A stretch of DNA of 64,000 bases from DATATV01 sp035551355. Lineage in GTDB: Bacteria > Actinomycetota > Actinomycetes > Mycobacteriales > Pseudonocardiaceae. Location of the stretch: NCBI GenBank assembly GCA_035551355.1, contig DASZNF010000031.1, positions 1 through 64,000 of the forward strand, read 5' to 3'. Below are positions 25,110 through 34,179 of the stretch, piece after piece. Both the position numbers and the translations under genes were made by a program. The notes beneath the pieces were generated by a model, which saw nothing but the letters and a program-made list of their open reading frames with translations, was not told where the DNA came from and did not search any database. The first letter of the stretch is position 1; each line of letters begins with the position of its first letter.

Positions 25110-25472
25110 TCAGGTTGCCCGGAATTCCGCCATCGATTGTGGCAGCACGAACCGACCGGCCGAATCCGGCCGGAACTCGTGCTCGCCGAGCACCGCGGTC
25201 ACCGGGATCGGGCCGTAGACGTGCGGGAACCACGGCATCCCGGGGGCCGGCGGGTCGGCGGGCTCCCAGCGAACCGGCGCGCCCACCCGCCCCGGGTCCA
25301 CGCTCAACAGGAGCAGGTCGGTGCGCCCGGCGTACAACGCGTTGGCCGGCAGGTGCACGGTGCCCGGATCGGAGCAGTGCACGAAGCCGGTCTCGGCCAG
25401 CGAGGCCGGGCGCAGCTCACCGGTCCGCCGCGCCCGGGCCCACTGGTCGTGATCGGTGATGTGCAGGATCAC
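25110..25472 (-). CDS. DUF952-domain protein
   Basis: This 120-residue protein has the DUF952 features ILHITDHDQWARAR near the start, GFVHCSDPGTVHLPAN and FPHVYGPIPVTAV. The family has a fold similar to ADP-ribosyl-transfer-like or glutathione-S-transferase-associated small domains, but its activity is unknown. GTG 25472 overlaps the stop of the DUF5926 gene (GTGA), so translation is probably coupled. Confidence 0.82.
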   Translation of the reverse strand: MILHITDHDQWARARRTGELRPASLAETGFVHCSDPGTVHLPANALYAGRTDLLLLSVDPGRVGAPVRWEPADPPAPGMPWFPHVYGPIPVTAVLGEHEFRPDSAGRFVLPQSMAEFRAT

Positions 25473-26428
25473 CGCAGGGTGACCTGGCGGCCGCGCAGGC
25501 CGTCCCGGGCCCGGCGCTCGGCCTCGGTGGGCGGCTCGGCGGCCAGCGAGGCCACCGCCTCGGTGAGCTTGGCGTCGAACGCCGCGGCCGGGGCGTCCCA
25601 CTCCCGGGCGTGCATCTCCCGGTCCAGGTCCCACACCGGGACCAGCAGGCCGTGCGCCCGGAACGACCCGGCGAACCGGGAGTTCTCGCCCAGTTCCAGC
25701 TCGCCGCGGGCGGACAGCCGGGCCAGCGCGGCCAGCAGCTCCTCCTCCGGCTCCGGGCGCACCCAGCGCAGGTGGGCCCGCTCGCCGGCGTCCACCCAGT
25801 AGGCCGCGGTCACCTCGCGCAGCCGGTCGGTGGGCAGGATCGCGGCGTTGGCCCGCTCAAGGGACAGCGCGACCTCGCCGGTCGGCTCGGCCGCGTCCTC
25901 GGGCATCCACCAGCCGAAGTCGGCGTGCAGCTCGGGGGTCAGCGACTGGTCGGCCAGCAGTTCGGTGAGCTTCTCGGCCTTCTCCGGCTCGTCCGGGTCC
26001 GCCGGCAGCACGGACAGCACGTCACCGGGCCGCGCCTCCAGCGCCCAGCGGACCGCGCGGACCAGGTCCCGGCTCACGTCGGTGGACTGGGTCTGCACCT
26101 GCAGGCCGACGAAGGCCCTGCCATCCGAGCGGACCAGCGCGGCGGCCGCCATGGGCAGCACCGTGCCCAGGGTGATCTCCCGTTCGGCGGCGACCGCCAG
26201 CGGCAGGGACACGGTGGCCGAGGGCACGAACTCGCGCAGCGCGATCAGCTCGGTCTCACCGGCCAGTCCGGCGAACGGCCGGGTCACCCGCACCTCGGCC
26301 GGTCCGCCCGACGCGCCGTGGCAGGCCTTGTACCGGCGGCCCGAGCCGCACGGGCACGGCTGCCGTGGGTTGAGGCCCTCGCGCGGCTTCGCAGCCCCTT
26401 TGCCCTTGACCGCTGTCCGCTTGGTCAC
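25469..26428 (-). CDS. DUF5926 protein with SEC-C zinc motif
   Basis: This 319-residue cytoplasmic protein carries an N-terminal SEC-C motif PCPCGSGRRYKACHG (Cys, Cys, Cys, His) that binds zinc, preceded by a Lys-rich start. The remainder matches the actinobacterial DUF5926 family in length and layout (ALREFVPSATVSLPLA; AYWVDAGERAHLRWVRP). It is not SecA; the SEC-C motif here probably mediates ribosome or SecB-like contacts, which is inference. AAGGGAG lies seven bases before GTG 26428. It is the middle gene between GDPD and DUF952. Confidence 0.85.
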   Translation of the reverse strand: MTKRTAVKGKGAAKPREGLNPRQPCPCGSGRRYKACHGASGGPAEVRVTRPFAGLAGETELIALREFVPSATVSLPLAVAAEREITLGTVLPMAAAALVRSDGRAFVGLQVQTQSTDVSRDLVRAVRWALEARPGDVLSVLPADPDEPEKAEKLTELLADQSLTPELHADFGWWMPEDAAEPTGEVALSLERANAAILPTDRLREVTAAYWVDAGERAHLRWVRPEPEEELLAALARLSARGELELGENSRFAGSFRAHGLLVPVWDLDREMHAREWDAPAAAFDAKLTEAVASLAAEPPTEAERRARDGLRGRQVTLR

Positions 26429-26470
26429 CAGCGCACTCCCTTGGCGTCGTCGAAAGACGTTTCGGGCAGG

Positions 26471-27304
26471 TTAGCGGCCCAGCGCGGCCAGGGTGGTGAC
26501 CGGGGAGTTGGTGGCCAGGTAGCGCACCCCGAGCTCGGCGCAGCGCCGCACGTCGGCCGGGTCGTCCACGGTCCAGGTGTAGGTCGGCTTGCCGTGCGCG
26601 GCGGCCCGGGCCACGTAGCCCGGATCGGCCCGCAGCAGCCGCAGGCCCGGGCCGGCCATGGTGATCCAGGGCGGCAGTGAGCCGTCCCGCAGGGCCGGGG
26701 TCAGCTCGCCGAACAGCTGCACGGTGGGCAGGGTGGGCGCGTGCTGGTTGATCCGGCGCATGGCCCGGGACGAGAAGGACATCGTCACGATCCGGGAGTC
26801 CAGCGGGTGCGCCGGTTTGGCCAGGCCGTGCCGGGCCAGCAGCGCGATGAGCTTGGCCTCGACCAGGCCGCCGTAGCGCACCGGGTGCTTGGTCTCCACG
26901 AACAGCATGGTGTCCGGGGCGGTGTCGGTGACCATGCCGAGCAGGTCGTCCAGGGTGAGCAGACCACGCTCGTACGGGGTGGCCGAGGGCGCGGCGATCG
27001 GTTGCTGGACCAACTCGTCGGCCGAGGCCGGTTCCTCGTCGTGCCAGTGCCCGTAGTCCAGGCCGGACAGGTCGTCCAGGGTCAGCTCGCTGACCACGCC
27101 CCGGCCGGTGGAGGTGCGGTCGACCGTGCGGTCGTGCACGCACACCAGGTGCCCGTCCCGGGTCAGCCGGACGTCGCATTCCACCCCGCCCGCGCCCTGG
27201 GACAGGGCCAGCGCGTAGGCGGCCAGGGTGTGTTCGGCGCGGTGCGCGGACGCGCCCCGGTGGGCCACGACGATGGGCGGCACGGGCGGAATTTTGCTGG
27301 ACAC
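26471..27304 (-). CDS. glycerophosphodiester phosphodiesterase family protein
   Basis: This 277-residue TIM-barrel enzyme has VAHRGASAHRAEHTLAAY, the HRG motif and Glu ligand, then GVECDVRLTRDGHLVCVHD with the catalytic His and metal-binding Glu/Asp. It hydrolyses glycerophosphodiesters to glycerol 3-phosphate and an alcohol. There is no signal peptide, so it is cytoplasmic. It starts at GTG 27304. It is 42 bases upstream of DUF5926 and may share its transcript. Confidence 0.9.
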   Translation of the reverse strand: MSSKIPPVPPIVVAHRGASAHRAEHTLAAYALALSQGAGGVECDVRLTRDGHLVCVHDRTVDRTSTGRGVVSELTLDDLSGLDYGHWHDEEPASADELVQQPIAAPSATPYERGLLTLDDLLGMVTDTAPDTMLFVETKHPVRYGGLVEAKLIALLARHGLAKPAHPLDSRIVTMSFSSRAMRRINQHAPTLPTVQLFGELTPALRDGSLPPWITMAGPGLRLLRADPGYVARAAAHGKPTYTWTVDDPADVRRCAELGVRYLATNSPVTTLAALGR

Positions 27305-27338
27305 CGGGCAGACTCGCGAATCGGGCGGACGGGGTCGG

Positions 27339-28244
27339 TCACCGCGGGGCGTTCGCCGGGCGCGGCCGGGCGGTGGGTTCCGGCGCGCCGGTCACTCCGA
27401 TCACCCGCAGCCGGGCCAGGTTCGGCACGCCGGAGGAGGCCAGCAGCCCGGTGATCCGGTCGACCAGGCGCAGGGTCAGCCAGCCGACGCCGACCGCCAG
27501 CAGGTCGGTGGCCAGGTGCCAGAGCACCCCGTCGGCCTGGGCCTGCACGCCGCTGCGCAGCCGCCACAGCACGGTGACCACGGCGACGATCTCGTTGGCC
27601 GCCCACAACACCCACCAGGCCAGCAGCTCCCGGGACGCCCGCACCGGGCCGGTCTCGGCCCGGGCGGTGTGCTCCAGCTCGGCCAGGATCGGGGCGGCCA
27701 GGAACAGGTTCAGGCCGGGCAGCAGCACGCCAAGCAGCACCAGCCAGTCCGGCCGGCCGGGGCGCACCCCGGCATGGTCGGCGGCCACCGTGCGGGTGAT
27801 CAGCAGCCAGCGCACGGTCAGCACCCCGGCCACCAGCCAGGCCAGCAGGCCGGCCACCGAGCCGGCCGTCACCAGCGCGTCCGAGGCGGTGACCAGCGCG
27901 CCGGGCAGCGCGGTGTCCCGGCCGATCACCATCAGCACATAACGCAGCAGTTCGCCCAGCCCGGCCAGGCCGGCCGCCACCGCGACCGCCCACAGCGCCG
28001 GGCCGGCCGCCCGGGCCGTCCGCAGCATGGTGCGCGGGGTGCGCTCGGGTTGCCTGATCCCGCCGGGGACCTGCTCGGAGGCCCGCCAGACCAACCGGGG
28101 GAAGCCCCAGCGCGGGGTGTTGACGTAGCGCGGCGGGCCGCTGTAGCGGCGCAGCGGCTGGTAGCGGCGCGCGGGCCGGCCGGGTGGCGGGGTGGCCACC
28201 CATTCCACCGGTCCGGATGCGGGGTACCGCGCGGGACGGCTCAC
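27339..28244 (-). CDS. DUF4328-domain membrane protein
   Basis: This 301-residue protein has a Pro/Arg-rich cytoplasmic N-terminus (1-75) and about six membrane helices. The LITRTVAADHAGVRPGRPDW loop and DLLAVGVGWLTLRLVDRIT end are typical of DUF4328. A cytoplasmic tail rich in Pro and Arg closes it. Function is unknown. GTG 28244 lies two bases after the rhodanese stop, so they are one transcript. Confidence 0.8.
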   Translation of the reverse strand: MSRPARYPASGPVEWVATPPPGRPARRYQPLRRYSGPPRYVNTPRWGFPRLVWRASEQVPGGIRQPERTPRTMLRTARAAGPALWAVAVAAGLAGLGELLRYVLMVIGRDTALPGALVTASDALVTAGSVAGLLAWLVAGVLTVRWLLITRTVAADHAGVRPGRPDWLVLLGVLLPGLNLFLAAPILAELEHTARAETGPVRASRELLAWWVLWAANEIVAVVTVLWRLRSGVQAQADGVLWHLATDLLAVGVGWLTLRLVDRITGLLASSGVPNLARLRVIGVTGAPEPTARPRPANAPR

Positions 28245-28246
28245 CG

Positions 28247-28588
28247 TCAGATGATCTCCGGCGCCGCGCCGTCGGCGGCCAGCGGATGGCCCGCGACGGC
28301 CCAGGCCTTCATGCCGCCGGCCACGTTGGTGGCCTCCCAGCCGTTGTCGTTCAGGAACGCGGTGGCCCGCGCGGAGCGGCCGCCGCTCCGGCACACCACG
28401 TACAGGCCGGCGTCGGCGGGCAGTTCGCCCAGCCGGCCGGGCAGGTCGCCCAGCGGGATGTGCAGCGCGCCGGGGGCGTGCCCGGCGGCCCACTCGTCGT
28501 TCTCCCGGACGTCCAGCAACACCGTGCCCTCGGGCAGCGGCTGGGTCAGTTCGGTCACGTTCACGGTGGGTACGGTCTGCGGATTCAC
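28247..28588 (-). CDS. single-domain rhodanese-like sulfurtransferase
   Basis: This 113-residue protein has LLDVRENDEWAAGHAPGALH, the standard rhodanese start, and the active-site loop VVCRSGGRS with the catalytic Cys. It moves sulfane sulfur in the cytoplasm; donor and acceptor are unknown. GTG 28588 begins the conserved part, and the longer frame from 28693 is rejected. It is followed after two bases by the DUF4328 gene. Confidence 0.9.
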   Translation of the reverse strand: MNPQTVPTVNVTELTQPLPEGTVLLDVRENDEWAAGHAPGALHIPLGDLPGRLGELPADAGLYVVCRSGGRSARATAFLNDNGWEATNVAGGMKAWAVAGHPLAADGAAPEII

Positions 28589-28623
28589 ACCACGATGCTG
28601 CCACAACCGTTGCGACAACCGTG

Positions 28624-29499
28624 TCAGGTCAGCCCGGCCAGGACCTCGGCCAGCCGCGCCAGCTGTATGTCGGTCAGCGGACGGGTGCGCCACCCGGAGC
28701 CGGTCAGCGTGTACTCGGTGCCGGCGGGACGGTAGATCCGCACGGTCTGGGCGGTGCTCGCCGCCGGGGACAGCTGCAGCACGGTGCCATCGGGCATGGT
28801 GCGGCGCAGGGTGCCGGCCGGACCGCTCGCCGGGAGGTCGGCGTCGGCCTGCTCGGCAGGGGTGCCGGAGTAGGCGCCGGGCTGCACGTTCAGCTGGCCG
28901 CCGTTGACCTCGATCAGCAACTGGCCCTGCGCGGCGCCGCGGTCGGGCGCGCCGGTCAGGCCGAGGTCGGCCAGCGCGGCCAGCACCGAATCGCGCAGGC
29001 CGGACAGGTCGGCCGTGGTCGGCACGAGCCGAGCGGCGGGGGCCGAGGTGGCGGTGGTGGCCTGGACCGGCGCGGTGCTGGTCGGCCCGGTGCCCGGGGT
29101 GGCCATCGGGGCGTCCTGGGTGGGCTGGACGGTGGCTTCCGGCCGTTGCGTCCGGGTGGTGTCCGGGACCGGTGGGGTGCTCCAGCCGGGCAGGAATCCG
29201 CTGGTGGCCGAGGTGCTGGTGGCCACCGACACGCCCTGATCGGCCGCGCCGACCCCGGCCGGGCCGCGGTGGGCCAGCAGGCTCGCGCCCAGCGCGACCA
29301 CGCCGAGCACCGCGATCACCCCGGCGCCCGCGGCCAGCCGCTGGCCGATCAGCCTGCGCCGGCCCCGGGCCACCAGGTCGGCCAGTTCGGTGTGCACCGG
29401 GGGGGCGGGCTGATCGGCCAGCGACCGCAGCGCGCGGCGTGCCATCCGTTCCTCCCCGTCCTCGGCGAAACCGTGCTCGAACTCGTTCTGCTCGGCCAT
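28624..29499 (-). CDS. membrane-anchored partner of the second SigE-family sigma factor
   Basis: This 291-residue protein has an acidic N-terminus, a membrane segment (about 51-73, LAAGAGVIAVLGVVALGASLL), a Thr/Pro/Ser-rich linker and an outer domain of about 110 residues. It shares topology with the protein at 23430 but little sequence. ATG 29499 overlaps the sigma-factor stop by one base (TGATG). It is a likely anti-sigma or sensor; no zinc motif is seen. Confidence 0.75.
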   Translation of the reverse strand: MAEQNEFEHGFAEDGEERMARRALRSLADQPAPPVHTELADLVARGRRRLIGQRLAAGAGVIAVLGVVALGASLLAHRGPAGVGAADQGVSVATSTSATSGFLPGWSTPPVPDTTRTQRPEATVQPTQDAPMATPGTGPTSTAPVQATTATSAPAARLVPTTADLSGLRDSVLAALADLGLTGAPDRGAAQGQLLIEVNGGQLNVQPGAYSGTPAEQADADLPASGPAGTLRRTMPDGTVLQLSPAASTAQTVRIYRPAGTEYTLTGSGWRTRPLTDIQLARLAEVLAGLT

Positions 29500-30017
29500 C
29501 ACGCGCACCCCGCCAGTCCGGTCAGCCGCGGTTCCCCGGTCATCGCGTGGTAGGCCACGCGCAGGTTGGCCAGGCCGCGGGTGGTCTGGCTCTTCACCGT
29601 GCCGGTGGAGCAGCCCAGCGTGGTGGCCGCCTGCTCCACCGAAAGGTCCTGCAGGAAGCGCAGCACCAGCACGGCCCGCTGCCGGGCCGGCACCGTGGCC
29701 AGCGCGGCGATCAGCGTCTCCCGTTCCGGGTCGTAGCCGGTGTCGGCGGCCGGGGTGTCGGGCACCTCGGCCACGCTGTGCTCGCGGGCCCGGCCGCGCC
29801 GCCGGGTGTCCAGGAACACCCGGGTCAGCACGGTGCGCAGGTAGGCGTCCGCGGTTTCGGTGCGGACCCGGCCCCAGTGCGCGTACATCCGCACGAACGC
29901 GGACTGGGCGAGTTCCTCGGCCTCGTTCCAGTTGCCGCACAGTGCGTAGCCGATCCGCCGGGCGTGCTCGAACCGGGCCGCGAAGAACTCGGCGAACTCC
30001 TCCTGCCGCCGCCCCAT
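29499..30017 (-). CDS. SigE-family ECF RNA polymerase sigma factor
   Basis: This 172-residue sigma factor has region 2 (ARRIGYALCGNWNEAEELAQSAFVRMYAHWG) and region 4 (ATVPARQRAVLVLRFLQDLSVEQAATTLGCSTGTVKSQ). It is a paralogue of the factor at 24468. AGGAGG lies seven bases before ATG 30017. It is cotranscribed with its membrane partner. Confidence 0.88.
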   Translation of the reverse strand: MGRRQEEFAEFFAARFEHARRIGYALCGNWNEAEELAQSAFVRMYAHWGRVRTETADAYLRTVLTRVFLDTRRRGRAREHSVAEVPDTPAADTGYDPERETLIAALATVPARQRAVLVLRFLQDLSVEQAATTLGCSTGTVKSQTTRGLANLRVAYHAMTGEPRLTGLAGCA

Positions 30018-30079
30018 GCGCGTACCTCCTCGGCCCCCATACGCCGCAAGGCCGGACGGGGTTGCACGACGGGCGAAGA

Positions 30080-31852
30080 TCACCGGCGATGGCGGCCGTC
30101 GGCGACCCGGCCGCGGTCGGCGCCGAACCGGGCCACGTCCCGGTCCCGGATGAAGCCGAGCGGATCGGGCGCGTGCAGCCGCAACAGGATCCGGTTGACG
30201 TCCTCGGGGATCCGCCGCGGGGTCAGCTTGGACACCAGCAACACGGTCGCGAACGCCACCGGCACGGTGATCAGCGCCGGCTGCACCACGAACCAGGGCG
30301 CCCAGTTGCCGGTGTACTCGCTGACGATGTTGACCACCAGCGCGGTGATCACCAGGCTGCCGCCGAGCACGATGCCTGCGGCCGCGCCGATCCAGGTCAG
30401 CTTGCGCCACCAGATGCCGATCACCAGCACCGGCGCGAACGTGGACGCGGCCAGCGCGAAGGACAGTCCCACCGACAGTGACACGTCCCCGGGCGGCAGC
30501 AGCACGGCCAGGGCCAGCGGCACCACCCCGGCGACCAGCGCGGCCCACCGGAAATCCCGCACCCGGCCGGGCAGCGCGTCGGTGGACAGCACCCCGGCCA
30601 CGCTGACGATCAGCCCGGAGCAGGTGGACAGGAACGCGGCGAACGCACCGGCCGCGATCACCGCGCCCAGGATCTCCCCGGGCAGCCCCGGTAACACCTT
30701 GCTGGGCAACATCAGCACGGTCACGTCGGTCTGCCCGGTGACCAGCAGTTCCGGGGTGTAGAGCCGGGACAGCGCGCCCAGCGCGGTCGGGAACAGATAG
30801 AACAGGCCCAGCAGCAGCAGCACGTGCACGGTGGTGCGCCGGGCGGCCCGGCCGTTGGGGTTGGTGTAGAAGCGCACCAGCACGTGCGGCAGCCCCATGG
30901 TGCCCAGGAACAGCGCCAGGATCAGCGAATACGTGCCGAACAGCGAGGACAGCCCGCCGGCTTCCGGGCGCAGCCAGGACGAGTTGGTCCTGGGTGTCCC
31001 GGACACCTCGGGCACCGCGGCGCCCTTCGGGAACGTCAGCGTGGTGCCGGCGGCCACCTGGTAGCCGCCCGGGCTCCAGATGGCCGGGCCGCCCGCCGGT
31101 TTGCCGTTCACCGTGCCGTTGGCCGACAGCCGCACCAGCTCACTGACCTGCAGGGTCACCGGGGTGGGCACGGTGATGGTGGTGTTGGCGGTGAAGTCGG
31201 GCACCCGGTCGGCCGACAGCGGCTGCTGCATCGGGTGCCCGGCCACGAACACCACGATCATGATGAACGTGGGCACGGCCAGCGCGAACAGCTTCACCCA
31301 GTACTGGAAGGCCTGCACCACGGTGATCGAGCGCATGCCGCCGCCGAACACGTTGATGGTGACCAGCACCAGCACGACCACGGCGCCCACCCAGTCGGGC
31401 ACCGGCATGATGGTGGACAGCGTCAGCCCGGCCGTCTGCAGCTGCGGCACCAGGTAGAAGATGCCGATCAGCACCACGAACACCGTGCACAGCATGCGCA
31501 GCCCGGTCGAGCCGAGGCGGGCCTCGGCGAAGTCGGGCAGGGTGTAGGCGCCCGAGCGGCGCAGCGGGGCGGCCACGAACAACAGCAGCGCCAGGTGGCC
31601 CGCGGCGAAACCGACCGAGTACCACAGCGAGTCCGCGCCGTCCTTGAGGATCAGCCCGGCCACCCCGAGGAAGGACGCGGCCGACAGGTACTCCCCGGCG
31701 ATGGCCGCCGCGTTGCGGGAGGACCGCACGATCCGGCGGGCGACCAGGAAGTCCGGGGTGGTGTTGGCCAGCCGGGAACTGTGGAAACCCAGGTACCAGG
31801 TCAGCACGCCGATCAACACAACGGCGGCGATCGCCAACGGGTTGAAGTCCAC
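30080..31852 (-). CDS. solute:sodium symporter family permease (ActP/MctC-like)
   Basis: This 590-residue protein has about 13 membrane segments of SSS type. Family features include AGEYLSAASFLGVAGLI, the FGGMRSITVVQAFQYWVK region and TFAPVLVIGIWW. It is closest in layout to acetate/pyruvate-type monocarboxylate symporters such as ActP and MctC. An insert of about 90 residues after the sixth helix (213-300) is larger than in ActP. It lies 25 bases after a small DUF485-like membrane protein, the usual ActP/YjcH arrangement. Confidence 0.88.
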   Translation of the reverse strand: MDFNPLAIAAVVLIGVLTWYLGFHSSRLANTTPDFLVARRIVRSSRNAAAIAGEYLSAASFLGVAGLILKDGADSLWYSVGFAAGHLALLLFVAAPLRRSGAYTLPDFAEARLGSTGLRMLCTVFVVLIGIFYLVPQLQTAGLTLSTIMPVPDWVGAVVVLVLVTINVFGGGMRSITVVQAFQYWVKLFALAVPTFIMIVVFVAGHPMQQPLSADRVPDFTANTTITVPTPVTLQVSELVRLSANGTVNGKPAGGPAIWSPGGYQVAAGTTLTFPKGAAVPEVSGTPRTNSSWLRPEAGGLSSLFGTYSLILALFLGTMGLPHVLVRFYTNPNGRAARRTTVHVLLLLGLFYLFPTALGALSRLYTPELLVTGQTDVTVLMLPSKVLPGLPGEILGAVIAAGAFAAFLSTCSGLIVSVAGVLSTDALPGRVRDFRWAALVAGVVPLALAVLLPPGDVSLSVGLSFALAASTFAPVLVIGIWWRKLTWIGAAAGIVLGGSLVITALVVNIVSEYTGNWAPWFVVQPALITVPVAFATVLLVSKLTPRRIPEDVNRILLRLHAPDPLGFIRDRDVARFGADRGRVADGRHRR

Positions 31853-31877
31853 GGCCTGCGCTCTTGGCTGTCGTTGG

Positions 31878-32297
31878 TCAGCTTTCGACCATGTTCACGA
31901 AGTCCTTCTCGTGCCGCTCGGCCAGCCGGTTGTGCCACCAGCCGACGCCGAACAGCAAGGCAAAGGGTAGGACCCCGATGAGCAACCACGGCAACCGGAC
32001 GCCGAAGACGGTCACGTTGTCGAAGGCGGGCGAGAGGAAACAGGCCAGCGGCAGACCCACCAGCGGGACCGCGATCAGCGTGGCCAGGCTCATGGCCGTC
32101 TTGAACTGGGCGCGCAGCAGATTGCGCACCAGCACCTCGCCGACGCTGGTCTGTTCCTCCAGCTCGGTGATGGTGCGCACCACGGTGACCGGGTTACGCG
32201 AGTCGTTGAGCACCACCCGCTTGCGCCGCGGCTTGCGTCCCGGGACCGGTTTGGGTTCCCGGCCGACGGAGTCGCCGGAGGCGGAGTGCCTGCTCAT
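31878..32297 (-). CDS. small two-helix membrane protein, DUF485-like
   Basis: This 139-residue protein has a basic N-terminus (KPVPGRKPRRKR), then EVLVRNLLRAQFKTAMSLA and two membrane helices (about 78-98 and 105-125), ending in AERHEKDFVNMVES. The shape and end resemble the DUF485/YjcH proteins coded next to ActP-type symporters. It probably assists or stabilises the symporter; that is inference. ATG 32297 overlaps the stop of the LytTR gene (ATGA). Confidence 0.7.
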   Translation of the reverse strand: MSRHSASGDSVGREPKPVPGRKPRRKRVVLNDSRNPVTVVRTITELEEQTSVGEVLVRNLLRAQFKTAMSLATLIAVPLVGLPLACFLSPAFDNVTVFGVRLPWLLIGVLPFALLFGVGWWHNRLAERHEKDFVNMVES

Positions 32298-33118
32298 CCC
32301 CAGCCGTTCTTGGGCGAGCGGACCAGCCGGTCCTTCAGCTGCCGGGTGTGCCGCCGGGACACCGGGAGTTCCTTCTCGTTGTCCCCGATCAGCACCGTGT
32401 AGCCCGACGGGCCCATGCGCAGTTCGGTGATCAGCGGCAGGGACACCAGGTAGGAGCGGTGGATGCGGACGAACCCGGCCTCGCCCCAGCGCTCCTCCAG
32501 CTGGGCCAGCGGGATGCGCACCAAGTGCGAGCCGTCGGCGGTGTGCAGCCGGGCGTAGTCGCCCTGCGCCTCCACCCAGCGCACCGAGGCCCGGGGCACC
32601 ATCTTGGTGATCCCGGCCAGTTCCACCGGGATCACGTCGGTGTCGTCGGCCGGTTCGGCCGCCATCGGCGGGGCCGCGGTCGGGGCGGGGGGCTGGCGCT
32701 TGGTCAGCACCCGCTCCACCGCCTTGTTCAGCCGCCCCTGCTGCAGCGGCTTGAGCAGGTAGTCCACCGCGCCCAGCTCGAAGGCGTTGACCGCCTCGTC
32801 GCTGATGCCGGTGACGAACACCAGCGCGGGCGGCGGGCGCAGGGCCGAGAGGACCCTGGCCAACTCGATGCCGGACAGGCCGGGCATGTTGATGTCGATG
32901 AACACGGCGTCGACCGGGGCCATCTTGGCCCGTTTGCGCGCGGCCACCTCGCTGTCGCTGCCGCCGATCAGGCTCAGCGCCTCGGCCGCGTCGCCGGCTT
33001 TGAGGGTGCGCCGTACGTACTCGTTGTTCTCCAACATGTAGTACAGCTCGTCGAGGCCGTGTGGCTCGTCGTCGACGGCCAGCACGACCAAACCCGGTGT
33101 GCCTTCTCGGTTGCTCAC
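32294..33118 (-). CDS. LytTR-family response regulator
   Basis: This 274-residue protein has an N-terminal receiver (VVLAVDDEPHGLDEL, phospho-acceptor in VFIDINMPGLSG, Lys in DYLLKPLQQ) and a C-terminal LytTR DNA-binding domain (VRWVEAQGDYARLHT, FVRIHRSYLVSLPLI). GTG 33118 is chosen because VVLAVDDEP begins only ten residues later; the frame from 33334 is too long. Its partner kinase is encoded upstream at 34180, with an S49 peptidase gene between them. Confidence 0.9.
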   Translation of the reverse strand: MSNREGTPGLVVLAVDDEPHGLDELYYMLENNEYVRRTLKAGDAAEALSLIGGSDSEVAARKRAKMAPVDAVFIDINMPGLSGIELARVLSALRPPPALVFVTGISDEAVNAFELGAVDYLLKPLQQGRLNKAVERVLTKRQPPAPTAAPPMAAEPADDTDVIPVELAGITKMVPRASVRWVEAQGDYARLHTADGSHLVRIPLAQLEERWGEAGFVRIHRSYLVSLPLITELRMGPSGYTVLIGDNEKELPVSRRHTRQLKDRLVRSPKNGWG

Positions 33119-33245
33119 TGTGTGCCGAATCTTGCCCAGTGCCCGGCGGTGCTGTCCACACTGACTCCGCCACCCGTCCGGGTGAGTTTCGCCGCGCGCC
33201 GACTTTGTGCTGGTTGTCCGGCCGCAAGTATTTGCGGCGGCAAAA

Positions 33246-34148
33246 TCAGAGACCGAAACGTGACCATGCCGACCGGCTGTCCACCGCGTCCAGCACGGCC
33301 AGAATCTGCTCTGCCGGTGAGCCGGGCAGCCCAAGCCGGCTGGCCGGGCCGCCGACGCCCAGCCGGGCCAACAGCGGCCTGCGCGGCTCGGCCACCACCA
33401 CGTGGGCGTCGCCGAAGCGCTCCTTGAGCACCCCGCGCAGCGTGCCCAGCCCGTCGACCAGGCCCAGTTCGGCTGCCCTGGCCCCGGTCCACACCTCGCC
33501 GGTGAACAGGTCGGCCGCGGCGTCGATCTTGTCCCCGCGCCGGGTCTTCACCCAGTCCACGAACTGCTTGTGCAGCTCGTCCTGCAGCCCGGTCAGCCAC
33601 GCCACGTCGGCCGGCTTCTCCGGCTGGAACGGGTCCAGCCGCAGCTTGTTCGCCCCCGCGGTGTGCACCCGGCGCTCCACGCCGATCCGCTCCAGCAGGC
33701 CGGACAGCCCGAACCCGGCGCTGATCACCCCGATCGACCCGACCAGCGAGGTGGCGTGTGCGTAGATCTCGTCCGCGGCGCAGGCCAGCCAGTACCCGCC
33801 CGAGGCGGCCACGTCCTCGCAGAAGCCCAGCACCGGCACGTCCTTGTCGGCGGCCAGGGTGCGGATCCGCTCGGCGATCAGCGCCGACTGGGTGGCCGCG
33901 CCGCCCGGGGAGTTCACCGCCAGCGCCACCGCGACCAGCCGCTCGTGGCCGAACGCGCGGGTCAGCGCGGTCTCGATGCCGGCCAGGTTCAGCGCCGGGC
34001 GGCCCACCGGGGTGGGCGTCGGGGTGATCACGCCGTGCAGCTTGACCACGGCGACCACGTCGCGTTTGTCACCGCCGCCGGTCAGCTCGGCCAGCCGGCC
34101 GGGCAGCTTGGCGGTCAGGCGTTCGGTCAGCTTCTCCGTGGACGTCAT
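33246..34148 (-). CDS. S49 family (SppA-type) peptidase
   Basis: This 300-residue protein has the ClpP-like fold of SppA. LAVNSPGGAATQS forms the oxyanion strand, VAASGGYWLACAADEIYA holds the catalytic Ser (SGGYW), and GANKLRLDPF holds the catalytic Lys, as in the short SppA type. It has no obvious N-terminal membrane segment, so it may be peripheral or cytoplasmic. SppA enzymes degrade cleaved signal peptides. ATG 34148 follows a -10-like TACATT (34156-34161) by seven bases. Confidence 0.9.
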   Translation of the reverse strand: MTSTEKLTERLTAKLPGRLAELTGGGDKRDVVAVVKLHGVITPTPTPVGRPALNLAGIETALTRAFGHERLVAVALAVNSPGGAATQSALIAERIRTLAADKDVPVLGFCEDVAASGGYWLACAADEIYAHATSLVGSIGVISAGFGLSGLLERIGVERRVHTAGANKLRLDPFQPEKPADVAWLTGLQDELHKQFVDWVKTRRGDKIDAAADLFTGEVWTGARAAELGLVDGLGTLRGVLKERFGDAHVVVAEPRRPLLARLGVGGPASRLGLPGSPAEQILAVLDAVDSRSAWSRFGL

Positions 34149-34179
34149 GCCCGCGAATGTACCCAGAGCGGGCGCGTGC

